DNA from: Cunninghamella blakesleeana
Taxonomy: Eukaryota; Mucoromycota; Mucoromycetes; Mucorales; Cunninghamellaceae
NCBI GenBank assembly: GCA_017871115.1
Contig: JAFCIZ010000002.1
Span: forward strand, 434,001 to 498,000
DNA length: 64,000 nt
Reading direction: 5' to 3'
The position numbers were made by a program, and so were the translations under genes. Under the pieces are notes generated by a model that saw nothing but the letters and a program-made list of their open reading frames with translations, was not told where the DNA came from and ran no database searches. This document shows, in pieces, positions 37,225 to 50,107 of the stretch. Positions within the stretch are counted from its first letter, which is position 1. Every line of letters begins with the position of its first letter.

Positions 37225-38821
37225 CTAAGGTAATTCCAGATTACCATTAAGAAGAGTATGGAAACATTGCTTAAACATATTTAATCGTTGAGTACCATAA
37301 GAAGCATAATCAAAATCAATATCACTTTGTAAAACTTGAACAAAAGCCCATAAACCCCAATATAAATGGCAAGCCATGGTCCAACAGTTGACTTCATTCC
37401 ATAATTGATCTAAAGTAGTTGTAGATGATAAATGATGATGTTCTAAATAAGTGGCCAAGAATAATTTTTGTTGTTGTACAGTAGGTGCTTTGTGGGCTTT
37501 GGCCAATGCTGAATCATTCGAAGAATAATCATATTGCCATTCAATGAAATGATTTGCGATATCATAACTACGTGGATTATAGCCTGCATATTCAAAATCA
37601 ACAGCTACAAGTTCATCATTTGCATTTAATCGTAAGATATTTCCATATTGTAACTATATGATATAATATAATTATAAATAAAAATAAAAAAATAGAAAAA
37701 ATTAAAATAGATCAAATAAATAAAAAAAAGTTGCACAAGGTTTTTTTTCTATATTTGCGGATCTTTTATTTTAAAATATATATATATATATTTGTTTATA
37801 TTATAATTATTCTATTTTATTAATACTTACATCATTATGGGCAAAGACGACGGTTTCATTTCCAGGATTAATTTTATCTAAAAATTGTTGACATGTTTTG
37901 ATGTCATTTAAAGAAATACCCACAATAGAGAAACCATCATTATTTTTATTCTTGAAATCATCACTTACAGCTAAAGTATGAAACCATTTATAAATACAAG
38001 ACCATACTTCTAATGATGAGGAAGAAGATGATGATGGTGGATAAAATTGAACAATACTATGTAACTTTGCTAAAAGTTTAGCTATTTGAAGAGAAGTATT
38101 AGTTTCACGTATACAGTCATTTGTTAATGTTTTAGATGGTAAGTATTCTTCTAATCGCCCATTATCAAATGTGCCCAATAATCTTGCTCCAACTCTTAAA
38201 GGAGTTAATCGTGCTAACCATTCCAATTCCTTTTGTCGATCTAATAACACTTCACATCCATGGCCATAGATACGTAATACAAATCGTCTTTGCTCGATTG
38301 TTACAAAATAAACAGCACTATATGCATATATATATATATATATATATTAATAGTATCAATAGTATTAAAAAAAGAAAAAGGGGAATTATTAGTTAATGTT
38401 GTCAGTATAAATTGTATATTATTATTATTATTATTTGATATCTTTATATTTGTTTTTACTTTGTCATAGCTCCACTAATACGATCCAATTCTATATGTCG
38501 AATAGGACTTAACTCGGGATAGAAATGAGATACTAATTTTTTGACTTGAGTTAATATATCACCACTATTTTATATAATACAATACAATAAATAATAAAAA
38601 AAGTCAATATATATATATATAATATGTTATCAAAGTAATAAAGAAAAAGAAAAAAAAGCTTACTTCATATCTATAGTTTGACGGGTAGAAGGAATAAAAG
38701 AATATGTATCACAGTTGACTAAAGAATTTTGATTATGAATTGTACTGCTTACCACATCTTTTAAATAAGTTCTATGATCTAAATTGATATTATTAAAACT
38801 ATTATCAAAACGGACAAGCAT
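37225..38821 (-). CDS. Choline/ethanolamine kinase
   Basis: The model is complement(join(37225..37653,37831..38317,38460..38564,38664..38821)), 1179 nt, 392 residues. It phosphorylates choline or ethanolamine with ATP, the first step of the CDP-choline/ethanolamine (Kennedy) route to phospholipids. Landmarks are ISGAMTNAVYFV with VLRIYG (nucleotide-binding N lobe), then the split Brenner motif FAHNDLQYGNIL...VDFEYAGYNPRSYDIANHF, containing the catalytic Asp and the metal-binding Asp, and a C-terminal WGLWAFVQ. Substrate preference cannot be read from sequence. The introns at HND|LQ and AMT|NA keep frame. A CACGTG E-box lies about 144 bp upstream of the ATG. Confidence 0.93.
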
Positions 38822-39270
38822 ATTTGGTTATAAGAAAAAAATAGAAAGTTAGAGAAATAAAAAAAATATAGAAATAAAATAAAATAAAATAAATTGGGGA
38901 GAAAGAAAGAGAGATGCCTAGAAATCTGTTTTTATCTTTTATATAATTTAATTTTTTAAAGATTCACGTGCCGACGTTATTTTTTTTTTTTTTCTATCAT
39001 TTTGATAGGTATAAAAATTATATTAAATTAGAGTTTTATCAAGTGAGGTCACGATTTTTTCTGTTTTAGCCAAGATGCGTATTTTATTAAACAAAAAAAA
39101 AAACTACGTAGAATATAGAAATAAAAAAAATTATTAAAATGTACACTGAAATATTTATTGTATAAATTTAGATATATATATTAAAAAAAATATAAAGTTA
39201 TTATTAATATTAAAAATTATAATGTTATAAGCAAAAAAAAAAAAAAAAATCAATAAAATTAAAATAAAGT
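38822..39270. promoter_or_regulatory. Upstream region of the choline/ethanolamine kinase, with an E-box
   Basis: GATTCACGTGCC at 38961-38972 contains the palindrome CACGTG (38965-38970). It partly resembles the bHLH inositol/choline-responsive element of yeast phospholipid genes. The rest, to the 3' end of the sorting nexin gene, is AT-rich with A runs. Confidence 0.4.
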
Positions 39271-41514
39271 TCACCATAAAGTAGATTGTTTCCTTACACC
39301 CAACCTTTCATCGTAAGAGGAAGATAATAAATGAGAAGGATTTGAGCTTGATGGATGGTGATGATCTTCATAAGAGGTTGTACGTTTTATATTTTTCTGT
39401 TTACTACTATTACTATTACTATTACTACCACTATTACTATGATTACTCTCTATATCCATATCTTCATCATTATCAATCTCATTATTATCCAAATGTTTTC
39501 TTGTCCAAGTAGGTAATGACATAGAAGACTGTAATGTTTTTTGAGGTCGATGTTGATTGGTATGATGACGTCGTTTATTACTACTACTATTGTTACGATC
39601 TCTATAAGAAGATGAAGTAGTGTTTGTAGTTGTAGATGCTGATGACGCATGATGCTGTTGTTCTTCCTCTTCCATAACCATATGAAAAGGATGATTGGGT
39701 GAAATTGGATGAGGCTGTAATGATCTAATTTCCTTTAATGTTTTTTCTAAACTCGTTAATTTGGCTCGTTCATACCGAAGATGTATATGGGCATAATTGG
39801 TCATGCTTTTGGTAAGATCACGCGTTTTTTGGGTTTCAAATATTTTGATTTCATTTTTGACATTCGTTTGGCACTCATCAAACTTCCTCTTACTCTCTCC
39901 GAGATCATCTGTAGCCTAAATTGGTTCAAATTGTATCATAATTATAATTAAAGTTAATATATAAATATTCTCGCTTTACTTTTATTTTAAAAAAGTGTGA
40001 GAAAAAAAATAAACTTACTTGCTGTTCTTCAGTCATAGCGTTTTTGACTTCTGCTGCGTTCATTCCTAATCTAAGTTTCAATCTATCTGTACGATCCCTT
40101 TTTTTGTTTCGAAGCTTTGCACTTTCAACATATTCCATTAATTTTTGAGTACGAGCATTAAACACCGCCTATAAAAATATGCTTGATTTTTATTAGTTAT
40201 ATATTCCATTTATTTATTTATGCTGCGGATACTCTTTTTCTTTTTTCTTTTTTTTACCTTAAGACCATCCATTCCATTTTTATATTCTAATAATACATCA
40301 CCAAATTGCATGTTTTCTTCTTTTCCCTGATTGGTTATAAGAATATACATATACATATTATTATTATTATTATTATCATTCCATTTGATTATAATCATTA
40401 TTGCTATTATCTCATTATATTTTATTACTGTTATTTATTTATGTATGTATGCATTTATTTATTTATTTATTTATGTATACCTGCCGAGTCACATAAAATC
40501 CTAGTTCATCCATTAATAAACCAAATAATTGCATTTTTCTATCCGATGTACGTTGTAAATTTCTATATGTAATTCCATCTCCCAATTGATATTTACTTTG
40601 AGTAGTTTCAATGACCATATCACCAAGATCTGTTAACGTGTCTGCTAAGTCTTTATATACATGAATAATATATAATTAATTAATTAACATTTCATTCACT
40701 TTATGATTTATAACTTATATATACATTTGCTTTATAATATTTTTTTTTTTTTTACATCACTTACCTTCACGTAACTGAATCATTTGTAATAACGCTTCAG
40801 CAATAGAACCAAAATAAGACTCTTGCATTAATATATAAATTTGATGTCTGTGGAAAATATCATTTTCGTCCTATATATAAATTTATACATTTTTAAAAAT
40901 TAAAAAGAAAAAAGAAAAAAAGAAAAAGATGGTCATCTATAATAACCTACGCCTTCTACAGGTTCACTGGCTTTGTAAGAATGAAATCCACCACGACTAT
41001 GTTTAGGTGCCCGATTAAATCGTAAAAATGATAATACGCCTTTTGAATTATGATGTCCTACTTGAGTCGGTGACTAAAATAGAAAAAAATGCAGTGAATA
41101 TATTAATATAATGATAAATATATAAAGTATTACTTAATATATTACCATATCGTTTGTTAAAAAATAAATAAAGTGTTCATTTTCACAAAACATTTCCCTT
41201 CGTATTATTTTATCAAAATATCTTGCCAGTTGCAATCTTTTTCTTTCTACGTAATCTTGATCATCCATTTGAGCTACATCAGGTGCTTCAGGTAAAGTAG
41301 GCACGACAACACTGGTTATTTTACAAAATTGTTCATGTAACCAACTGATTTGTTGATACGATCTAAAAACTATAGGCTGAATTCCCTCATACCTAACTAA
41401 ATAATCGTTTAAACCCTATTATTATTATTATTATTATTATTAGTGATAAAGAAAATAAAAGAATAGAAAGAATAGAAGGATGAAAATAAAGGGTATATGA
41501 ATAAAAGGTAGCAC

Positions 41515-41545
<31 letters not shown>

Positions 41546-41704
41546 CTTTTCTTGGTATGTATGATTTAAACTATAAAGTGGTTCTGTTATTATCATCATA
41601 TTTTTATCTATTTCTAACTTTACAGGTCCACTTAAAACAAGCTTAAATTGAATTGTATCTGGTGATGCAGCAGCTTCTGGTACTAACAAGAATAGTTGTG
41701 ACAT
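39271..41704 (-). CDS. SNX-BAR sorting nexin (PX plus BAR), Vps5/Vps17 or SNX4-like
   Basis: The model is complement(join(39271..39915,40019..40168,40258..40326,40481..40650,40765..40870,40951..41073,41146..41392,41547..41704)), 1668 nt, 555 residues. A divergent PX domain spans about 15-140 (IQFKLVLSGPVKLE, then IVFRSYQQISWLHEQF, PTLPEAP and ARYFDKIIRREMF). After a short linker comes a long helical BAR region (about 180-430; LREDLADTLTDLGDMVIETT, HLRYERAKLTSLEKTL). The tail is His/Ser/Asn-rich disorder. PX-BAR proteins bind PI3P and curved endosomal membrane for retromer or recycling sorting. Which paralogue this is cannot be settled here. Intron 1 needs the acceptor TTAG at 41393-41396; the nearer one breaks frame. 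Confidence 0.8.
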
Positions 41705-42773
41705 TGTTTATTATCTTTTATACATATATATAACCTTTTTTTTTTTAGTATTAAAAAAATATCGTAAAAAAAAAAAAAGTACGTAGGAGAGAAAAAATAA
41801 AAGTAAAAATTCGGACCATGAAATTTTTATTTTATTTTCTCCCCTCCAATTAAATTTGCAGCATAGAGATATTTTTTTGATCAGCAGTTTCAAAATACTT
41901 TTATTTTTTATATTTTAAGCGTTATAGTATAATATACTATTAAAAAAAATAATAAATAATTAAAATATATGTGAATAGTTTCTTTTTAGTATTATTAGTA
42001 TTAACAAAAAAAAAAAAGATAAATATTAAACGAATATTAATATTTTAAAGCGATTCAATGGAATTCTACATTCACTTTCCATGGCAATTTTATATTTAGT
42101 TTAATAACCTTTTTTTCCTCGATCATTTCGTTTTTTATTATAATAGCTGAAAAAAAAAAAACTCTTGTCTTTGTCTTTATAGCAATTAATTATTTTACCG
42201 TCGTATTTCTTTTTCTTTAAAAAAAGGTCCTAAGCGAATTTTTTTTTCTATTTTTTTTCTATTTTTTTATTTATTTGGCCTATATATTTCTACCAAGAAT
42301 CATCACGTTTTTTTTAAGGTTTCATCAAGGAATTCATTTCTCTGGTTATTCTTCCAATTAAAGACTTGTACTATATATGATTTTATATAAAGCATTCAGT
42401 TCATGATATAATTTATTAAATTTAAAAGGGAGAGAGAGTATCGAAAACTATTTGTTGTCACCTATAAATTACTTGTATTTATCCATAAAAAGTACTTTGT
42501 ATTTTTTTTTATGGCAGCATTGAAAAACATGTGTAGAAAAAAAAAGAAAAAAAAAAATTGTAGATTTGGAAGCGATGTAAGAAAAAAAATTTTTTTCTAT
42601 ACAAAAAGAATTCACAAGAAGCTGCCCGGAATAAAACTTTACAAATTAACAGAAAAATCCCCTTCATTTTCTATATACTAGTAATTATATTATCATATTC
42701 CTTTATCTATTCAATTATTACATTTAATACTTTATATTATATTTTATATATATATATATATATTTATATATGC

Positions 42774-42795
42774 GTGTGTGTGTGTGTGTGTGTGT
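42774..42795. repeat. GT dinucleotide microsatellite
   Basis: Eleven GT units following a (TA) tract at about 42746-42759. Confidence 0.85.
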
Positions 42796-43043
42796 ATTGG
42801 TTTAATAAGGATAAATAAGATCGTTATGATTTTTTTTTATTCCATCTATATTTTTATAATAAACAATATAAAAAAAAAAAGGATCATGAAACTATTATTA
42901 CGTAGTTTATTATGATGATCATTTATTATTAAATTTAAATAGATGTATGATACATATAAATACTTTTCATTATTATTTATTTATATTTCATGTAGCCTTG
43001 AATGATCAAACCATAATACATATATACGGAAATGGATCAGCTA

Positions 43044-43061
43044 TTTTTTTTTTAAAAAAAA
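43044..43061. repeat. T10A8 palindrome
   Basis: Ten T then eight A followed by CGGG, in the intergenic region upstream of the sorting nexin gene. Confidence 0.85.
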
Positions 43062-43776
43062 CGGGAAAATTTTTTATAAGCACGGAAAATGAAAGAGGTC
43101 AAAACGGAGTGTAAGCGGAATAAAAAAAAAGTTTAAAGAGGAAAAAAGCGTGTTGGTGTTCTTTATTAAAAATGAATCGCCTGAAACAATAAGAAAAAAA
43201 AAAAAGAAATTTTTATTGACAAATATGTATATTTTTTTTTATCCCCTTTTGTTTCTCCTCCACCTTATTACTATTATCGTGATTGGTTCTTTTATATTTT
43301 TGACACCAACCAAATATTATAAGAAAAGTTTATTATTAATAGATGGGTTATTTATTACTTGATATGTCATATGATATACACATAACAATATAAATAATAT
43401 AATTTATTATTTACAATATAAATAAAAAAAAAAGTATTTATATATATTAAACGGTAACAAATATATAATAATAATAAAATAAATAAGAGATTATATACAA
43501 AAATATATATATAAATAACAATAAATGATTATAATAAATCATTAAATATGTTGCAAATATATATTTAAAAATTAAAATAATAAAGGATAAATTTATATAT
43601 ATATATATGTGTATGTGTGTATACATATATATATATATATAAATTTAAGAATAAATAAATAAGTAAAAAGAAATAAACAAAAAAACATACATATATATAT
43701 ATATATATGTACATATATTTATATATACAAAATAGTATTATAATTTACAATTAAATATTCTTATATAAAGTAATAT

Positions 43777-44456
43777 TTAATAAGAATCAGTAGCACCAGC
43801 TTCAATAAGATCCATTTCCAAAATTTTACCATGCATGGCTAAATAATCTTTAATGCCTTGTACATCGACAAATAAATCGTATTTAATAAGTCCAAGAAAA
43901 CTGCGTTCCATTAAATTAACATCTTTTGGTGTATAAACATGATCAGTCATTTCTGTAATTGCTTGACTTGTAAGACAAGTACCTGTTTCTGACATGAATT
44001 TACTTGCAGTTAAAACAGCTGCTAAAAATAATCGATAGGGTGTATCAATATCGCCTCGAGCATGGCGTGGTAAACTCATTTTTAACCGCTGTAAATAAAT
44101 TAAAGAAACTAAACATACACATGGCGGTAATTGTGATCGATGAAAAAATGTGGCAATAAATTCATTTAATGGCGGTAGTTGATGATATGATGTAGGTTTG
44201 GTTTGCAACGATCGCTTTTTAGAACATGGTATTAATGAAGTAGCGGTGATAGTTGTGAAAGCTATAATAATAATAATATAGTATAATAAATAAATAAATA
44301 CTAATTAATAATCGTTTCTAATATTAATAAATATCATCATCATCATCATCGTCATCGTTATTATATATGATCATGAAAAAGAAATACCCCTTTTCACTTA
44401 CATAATAATGCTTCAGGACTTCTTGAGCATACAGTTGGTGTATTAGGAATATTCAT
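43777..44456 (-). CDS. PHO80/PCL-type cyclin
   Basis: The model is complement(join(43777..44261,44402..44456)), 540 nt, 179 residues. The core has FFHRSQLPPCVCLVSLIYLQRL, then GDIDTPYRLFLAAVLTASKF and LMERSFLGLIKYDLFV, the cyclin box pattern of the Pho85-partner family (Pcl/Pho80), which activates a CDK5-like kinase. The short size and lack of extra domains fit PCL cyclins. A specific paralogue (Pho80, Pcl1/2, Pcl6/7) cannot be assigned. The N-terminus (MNIPNTPTVCSRSPEALL) contains Ser/Thr-Pro sites that may be phosphorylated. Confidence 0.85.
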
Positions 44457-45386
44457 ATTTTATAGTAGAATTATATTTATTATTAATATTAAGTTATTGT
44501 TATTGTTCTTATTATTAAAAAAATAATGTAAGAATAAAAGAAAAGAAAGTGTTTTTTTTTATATGATATATATATATAAATATATATATATATTATATAT
44601 AAATATATTTAATATAAAAAGAAAAAATGGAAAGAAAAGAGAAACAATAATAAAAAAAAAAAAAGGTTGTAAAAAAGGGAGACGGAAGCGAATTTTTTTT
44701 TTATTATTATTATTATTCTAATCGGAATTATAAGCTTATTTTTATTATACACCAATCAAAACAAGCTACCTTATCAAAGACCCAAAACAAATAAAAAAGT
44801 TTTTTTTTTTTGGTTGTTTTCAAACACATACGAATTATAACTTATCATAAATATATAAATTATATAGGTTCAAATAAATATATAACCCCTCCCATAAAAA
44901 AAAATTCTTAAAATCACCACTCATAATAATACCTTCGTACGTATTCTCCTTATATTTATACCCACACGTGAAATAAATAATTGGGAATGACCTTTTAAGT
45001 TGATACCTTCTTTTGTATATCATCAGAAATTCCCTAATCAAGTAACTTGTACATATCATTTACTTCATCCTGATTGGTTTTTTCCGTTTTACATTGCTGA
45101 CTATCATGATGTTGATAATGAAATGATGTTGATAATTATGTATTATTATTTAATTTAATATATTGTTTATTTTTTTTGAATGGTTAGTTTCTTATCGTGA
45201 TAGATATTTCTAATTTCAGACAATAAGATTGCTTAAATCATTTATTTTATTTACATCATAAAAATTAATAATAATCATAATTATACGTGCTAGTGCGTTT
45301 ATATATAAATACTTATCTATATATATATACTTCATTAAATTATTATAATATATACCAATAATCATTTCGGTTTTTAATTATTATAT
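44457..45386. other. Spacer upstream of the cyclin and 3' of ISU1
   Basis: AT-rich sequence with TA runs around 44565-44610 and an ATT repeat at 44702-44716. The 74-codon minus frame at 44835-45059 shows no family signal. No gene seen. Confidence 0.45.
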
Positions 45387-46187
45387 TTATGCATTTTGCT
45401 GTTGCTTTTTGCCGCGCTTAGAATGATAATCATTAATAGCTGATTTTATAGCATCTTCTGCAAGCACTAAAATAGAAAATAATAATGAATCAGTGCTCAA
45501 ATTAAATTAAAATATTCTTTTTTTTTTTTCTTATCATTAGTATTATATATATATATATATATAAAAGCTTACTTGAACAATGTAATTTAACAGGAGGTAA
45601 ACATAATTCTTTAGCAATTTCAGTATTTTTAATTTTTCCTGCTTCATCCAATGTTAACCCAAGAACACGTTCTGTCATATAGCTACTTGAAGCAATAGCT
45701 GATCCACATCCAAATGTTTTAAACTTTACATCCACTATTTTACCTGTATTATCATCCACTTTAATTTGTAACTTCATAACATCCCCACCTATAATAATAT
45801 ATAAATATTTAGTTGGAGCTATTTTGTTCTTTATAACATTTTATTATTATATTGCTACGTATATATATATATATATACTTACAAGCAGGAGCTCCAACAA
45901 GACCAGTAAATACATCTTTATCGCCTTTAGGAAAAGAGCCTACATTACGAGGTTTTTCGTAATGGTCAATAACCTATTACAAAGAGAAAGAAATATATAG
46001 ATATACATTAATATTTATCTATATTTTCATTGTTTTTATTTATTTTATTTCTTTTTTTTTTTAGAGCATTTATAAATGTATGTATATAACTTACTTTGTC
46101 ATGATAAAAACGAAGACTGGATAAAGTAATAGGTTTGTGAATAGATAGGGTATTTCTTTTTAATAAAGTGGATGTATTTCTTAACAT
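45387..46187 (-). CDS. ISU1: Mitochondrial iron-sulfur cluster scaffold ISU1/IscU
   Basis: The model is complement(join(45387..45466,45573..45788,45883..45973,46095..46187)), 480 nt, 159 residues. The first exon encodes an Arg/Lys/Ser-rich mitochondrial presequence ([12 protein letters not shown]...). The mature part starts [14 protein letters not shown]. It keeps the three cluster-binding cysteines in [21 protein letters not shown] and LHCSMLAEDAI, and the chaperone-binding LPPVK. The protein accepts sulfur from Nfs1 and iron, assembling 2Fe-2S clusters in the matrix for export to apo-proteins (family knowledge). Introns interrupt two of the cysteine motifs (PAC|GD and CS|M). The C-terminus ends with a Lys/Gln-rich tail. 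Confidence 0.97.
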
Positions 46188-47232
46188 AATGTCTATATAA
46201 ATGAAAAAATATGTATGTATATAAAGCAAGAAAGAAAAAAAAAAAAAAAAAATACTTTTTAAAAATATCAGCAGGGTGACTTTTTTACTGTGAAAGATAG
46301 AAAATTAAAATTAATTTTCTTAAAAAGGCAAGATTTACTTTGGGTTGATCTTTGTTTTTCAGTTGTCAATATTAAATTGAAACACTTTTTTATATAGGTT
46401 ATTAAAAACATATAATAGTCTTTTTTGAATCAAACATGTTAAAAAAAAATTTGGGTTTTATGCTTTACGTTTATTTTCTTGATGTTATACATAACCCATG
46501 ATTTATTATTAATTTATCACACATAAATATATTATATAAATTATTTTCAAAATATTAATTTAAACAATTTCTTGGTTTTAATATATATATTTGATTCAAA
46601 CTTATACGTAGATTTTTTATGAGTCACTGTTAATGATTTATGCTTATATTTATAAATATATTAAGTAATATGTAATTGGCTATTTTATTTCATTATTTTT
46701 ATCATCATAGGCAAGTTTCCAAGATTTAGTTGGGACTTTGATCGAATTTAATTATCATTAGTAATTGTTTATTTATCTTTACATATTCAAAATGAAATAA
46801 ATGATTTTTATTTTTGATTTCAGTCCTATTATTGTCATCAATTCTATTCTATTTTGTGTGTACGTTAATGGATAAAAATGAAATAATAGAAAGAAATGCG
46901 TGCTTGTTCGTATATCCCTCAATAATACATTAATTCATCATTATAGGTTCCTACAATAGGGACTCTTATTTTTATTATAAAATAAATGATAATTCTATTT
47001 ATTATCCAATTAAATGTAGCTATATTTTGGATATAGTATATCAAATTCAATAAATGCATAATGAACAAAAAAAAATATCAAACATAAAAAAATCGACTCT
47101 CTAAATTAGTCGCTGAATTTTAATTATTTATGTGACGTTTTGGCTGGCTGGATATAAATTTTTCATTTTTTTTTTCTCTCTCAATTCTTTTCAGCTTTTC
47201 CTATTTTTTTTATTAAAGAAAAGATCAACCTC
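46188..47232. promoter_or_regulatory. Divergent intergenic region between ISU1 and NDC1
   Basis: About 1 kb of AT-rich DNA serving both start codons. It holds an A run at 46236-46252 close to ISU1, a TGACGTTTTGG stretch at about 47132 and a CT-rich tract at 47167-47215 just before the NDC1 ATG. No gene seen. Confidence 0.45.
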
Positions 47233-49802
47233 ATGAAAATAGATTCAACTTCTTCAGTAGATGTACCTCTAAATAAAAAATATAAACATATTTATTTAAC
47301 ATATTCAATAAGAGCAGCTACTTTACTTTCCATCACAACACTACTCTGCTCATATATAATCACAACACTCTTTACAGCAAGACTTGGTCATTGGAAGAGT
47401 AATAATATAAACACGAAATTTATATTTACAAACTTGATTGAAAAGCATTCTTTCCTAAACTTCTATTTTATTCTTTTTTTTATTATATATTTTTATTAGG
47501 TTTTATTTCACTTCTTTTTCAAAAAAATATATTATTAGCAACATTAATATATAGTTCTTCGCTTATTATACTTGCTTTTGCACGATACACACAAACTTCT
47601 TGTAAGAAAAATGATCAGAAGGATAATTATTTTTATTTTATTGTCATTATGGATAAATGCATACTATACTTGTATACTTATTTTATTGTTATTGTTATTA
47701 TTATATATTTATATTTATTTTTATATCATAGTATGGAAACCTAAATATTCGAGTATTGGAGCAGAAATCATAAACGCTTTCAGTAATAAAGATAATATAA
47801 TCATTACCGTGTTTTATGCTATTTCTGGATTTGTATTGGTACAATCTTATTTCACCCTTTTACATAATGAAACATATACTTCCAAATGGTACAATTATCC
47901 TCCTGGGTAAGCTACCTCTTATATATAAACATGCTATTTATAAAAACGACTTGTCTTTTATTAACAGCAAATTTCCTTTCTGTTCCCTTCTCCCTTTCTT
48001 TCTCTCTCTTTTAATAGACATAGAGGATATTCAAGAGAATTAAATGAAGAAAATTTATTTATATCATGGTTTGGTTTGGTGCTTGGTGCATGGTTTTCAA
48101 TCAATCGTATTTTAGATGATAAAAATATTCTTGAAATATCACCTTTCCAAGTAAGTTAAACAAAGTAAAATAAAAACAAGAACGCAAATAATAATTATTA
48201 AAAAAAAAAAATATGATTAACATTTCTTATTTCTATTTGCTTAATTTTTTTTTTTTTAGCAACCTATTATTTCAGCCATTAAAGTCAGTATGCCAACCAT
48301 AATTCATCGTAGTAGTCGACGTGCATTTCGTACTGGTGCCTTTTGTTATATCACATTTATTTTTTTTAATGGGATCTTATATTATTTAGTAGCTCGCTTC
48401 TTTGATTTATGGGCTTCCAATTTATTAGCTACACCTGTGATTGGCTTTCGATGGTATGATGCTTATCTTCTTCTTCGTGTTTGGTTATCAGGGATTTATG
48501 TGACATTAGGATTTGAAATGATGGATCGAGTATTTGATATCTGTTACGGCATCATTCCTCATTTCTCTATCAAAGAAGATACACGACCTTTCGATTGTTT
48601 ATTGAATGGATTAAAAGAGGATAGTGGTTTGATTCGATCTTTAGCTTATGCAGAATTAGCTCATTTATCTAGAAAACAACCACATCGACGTATTCAATTA
48701 TTTAATGATACCAATCATGATTTTTCAAAATCAGCATGGAAAAACCTTACTCATGAATGTATGACAACTTTAAATGATTTAAGGAAGCGATTGGTGCATG
48801 AATACCCAACAACATCAACAAACAATCATCAACAACAGCAAAACTATCAGCATCAAATTAGATTTTCCTATCAATCTTCCTCATTCACCGAAAGGGATGC
48901 ATTTATTAATCGAATTAAATTAATCGATCAAAATGTATTTAAAGAAGAGCATAATACTGAAGAAGAAGATCATCGTTATTATTTAAGGAATGGATTGGAT
49001 GACCGTACAACAGGGTTATTTGTTTCTTATTCAACTCCTAATGAAACGTATCAATCAGATTCTTTGTGGATGAATAAAAATATTAGTAATAATAATAAAA
49101 CATCAGCACAAAAAACAACTTATCAAATTATACAATCTTTATTTAATTTAAAACATAAATTTAAGCAATGGAAATGGGCTAAAAAATTCTTTATTATAAC
49201 TCGGGAACAAAAAATACGTACTTTATTCTATGATACACCAGATGTTATTCATGCAATTCAAGGTATTCATACAAATACACACATACACATACACATACAT
49301 ACATGCATATATAGATATAGATTTTTTCTTATTCTTTTAATCTTTTTTTTTAAAAAATATATAGTTCTTGGTAGTTTAACATCTTCCTCATTCAACGAAG
49401 ATCCTTATGGATACGTTCATCGTGATCTTGATATAGTATTAAACACTTTAATGGGTATATTATCTGACGTTAACCAATTTATTAGATCTCCCCCAAGTAC
49501 ATATCAAAACTTACCTAGTATTGTACATAATGAAGGTGCTTTATTAGATGAAACTGAAGCTATTACAAAAGGTAAAAAATGATATATCATATCTATATAT
49601 ATATAAAGGAAGTCTTTTAATATGTATATGTACGTGTATGTATGTTATTTTAAATGGAAATATTAATTATTATTATTTTTATTACTATTATTATCTAGCT
49701 TTACAAGATTCCATTTATACTATTGCATTAACATTTAAAGATCATTTACACGAAATTAAAGTTGATAAAAAATATCAGCATTTTTTAAAGCATTTATTAT
49801 AA
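47233..49802 (+). CDS. NDC1: Transmembrane nucleoporin NDC1
   Basis: The model is join(47233..47386,47500..47601,47732..47906,48018..48150,48260..49262,49365..49571,49699..49802), 1878 nt, 625 residues. The N-terminal half has about six hydrophobic segments (for example AATLLSITTLLCSYIITTLF, YAISGFVLVQSYFTLL, FCYITFIFFNGILYYLVARF). The C-terminal half is soluble and contains the family block FDCLLNGLKEDSGLIRSLAYAE LAHLS. Asn/Gln/His-rich linkers follow, then a helical tail. NDC1 anchors nuclear pore complexes and, in fungi, spindle pole bodies in the nuclear envelope. The length is near that of yeast Ndc1. Identification rests on architecture plus the conserved block. Confidence 0.85.
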
Positions 49803-50107
49803 AAAAATCAAACTAAATAAAATTAAAACCAAATAAAAATTAATATTTTATAGAATAAAGTATCAATAATCTTTTTATTATTATTATTATTATTATTTAT
49901 TGATGATGGTATATAAAAAAAGATGATGTGCATCATTATTATAGGGTGATCCATAAAAATAAAGTTTTAATCCTTTTACCTATTTTTATTTTTCCAAAAA
50001 ACATCGGAGTTTATTTAATTAAAGGTTTATCAATTTTTTTTCATCCTTTATTTTTTTACTTCTCTTCGTATTTTTTTTAAACAGATATATCAGTAATAGT
50101 AAGAAAT
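49803..50107. promoter_or_regulatory. Short spacer between NDC1 and SEC12 (same strand)
   Basis: 305 bp with an ATT repeat at about 49874-49897 and a T-rich tract at 50034-50080 before the SEC12 start. Confidence 0.4.

Larger units (their letters stand above)
41705..43776. other. 2-kb non-coding region upstream of the sorting nexin gene
   Basis: The longest gene-free stretch in the window. It holds a GT microsatellite at about 42774-42795 next to a TA run, a T10A8 tract at 43044-43061, repeated TA/TG tracts at 43595-43735 and scattered poly-A runs. The 70-codon frame at 43150-43362 has no recognisable content. I found no tRNA. Confidence 0.5.

Noticed and set aside
41393..41546. Extension of sorting nexin exon 1 into IYIYIY and III runs
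   Set aside because: It is a TA/ATT-rich intron; splicing GTTATT to TTAG at 41393 restores the PX domain.
43150..43362. 70-codon plus-strand frame with a hydrophobic segment
   Set aside because: No recognisable family or conserved motif, poor initiation context, surrounded by homopolymers; not supportable.
44835..45059. 74-codon minus-strand frame between cyclin and ISU1
   Set aside because: Ordinary chance frame with no domain content or splice connection to neighbours.
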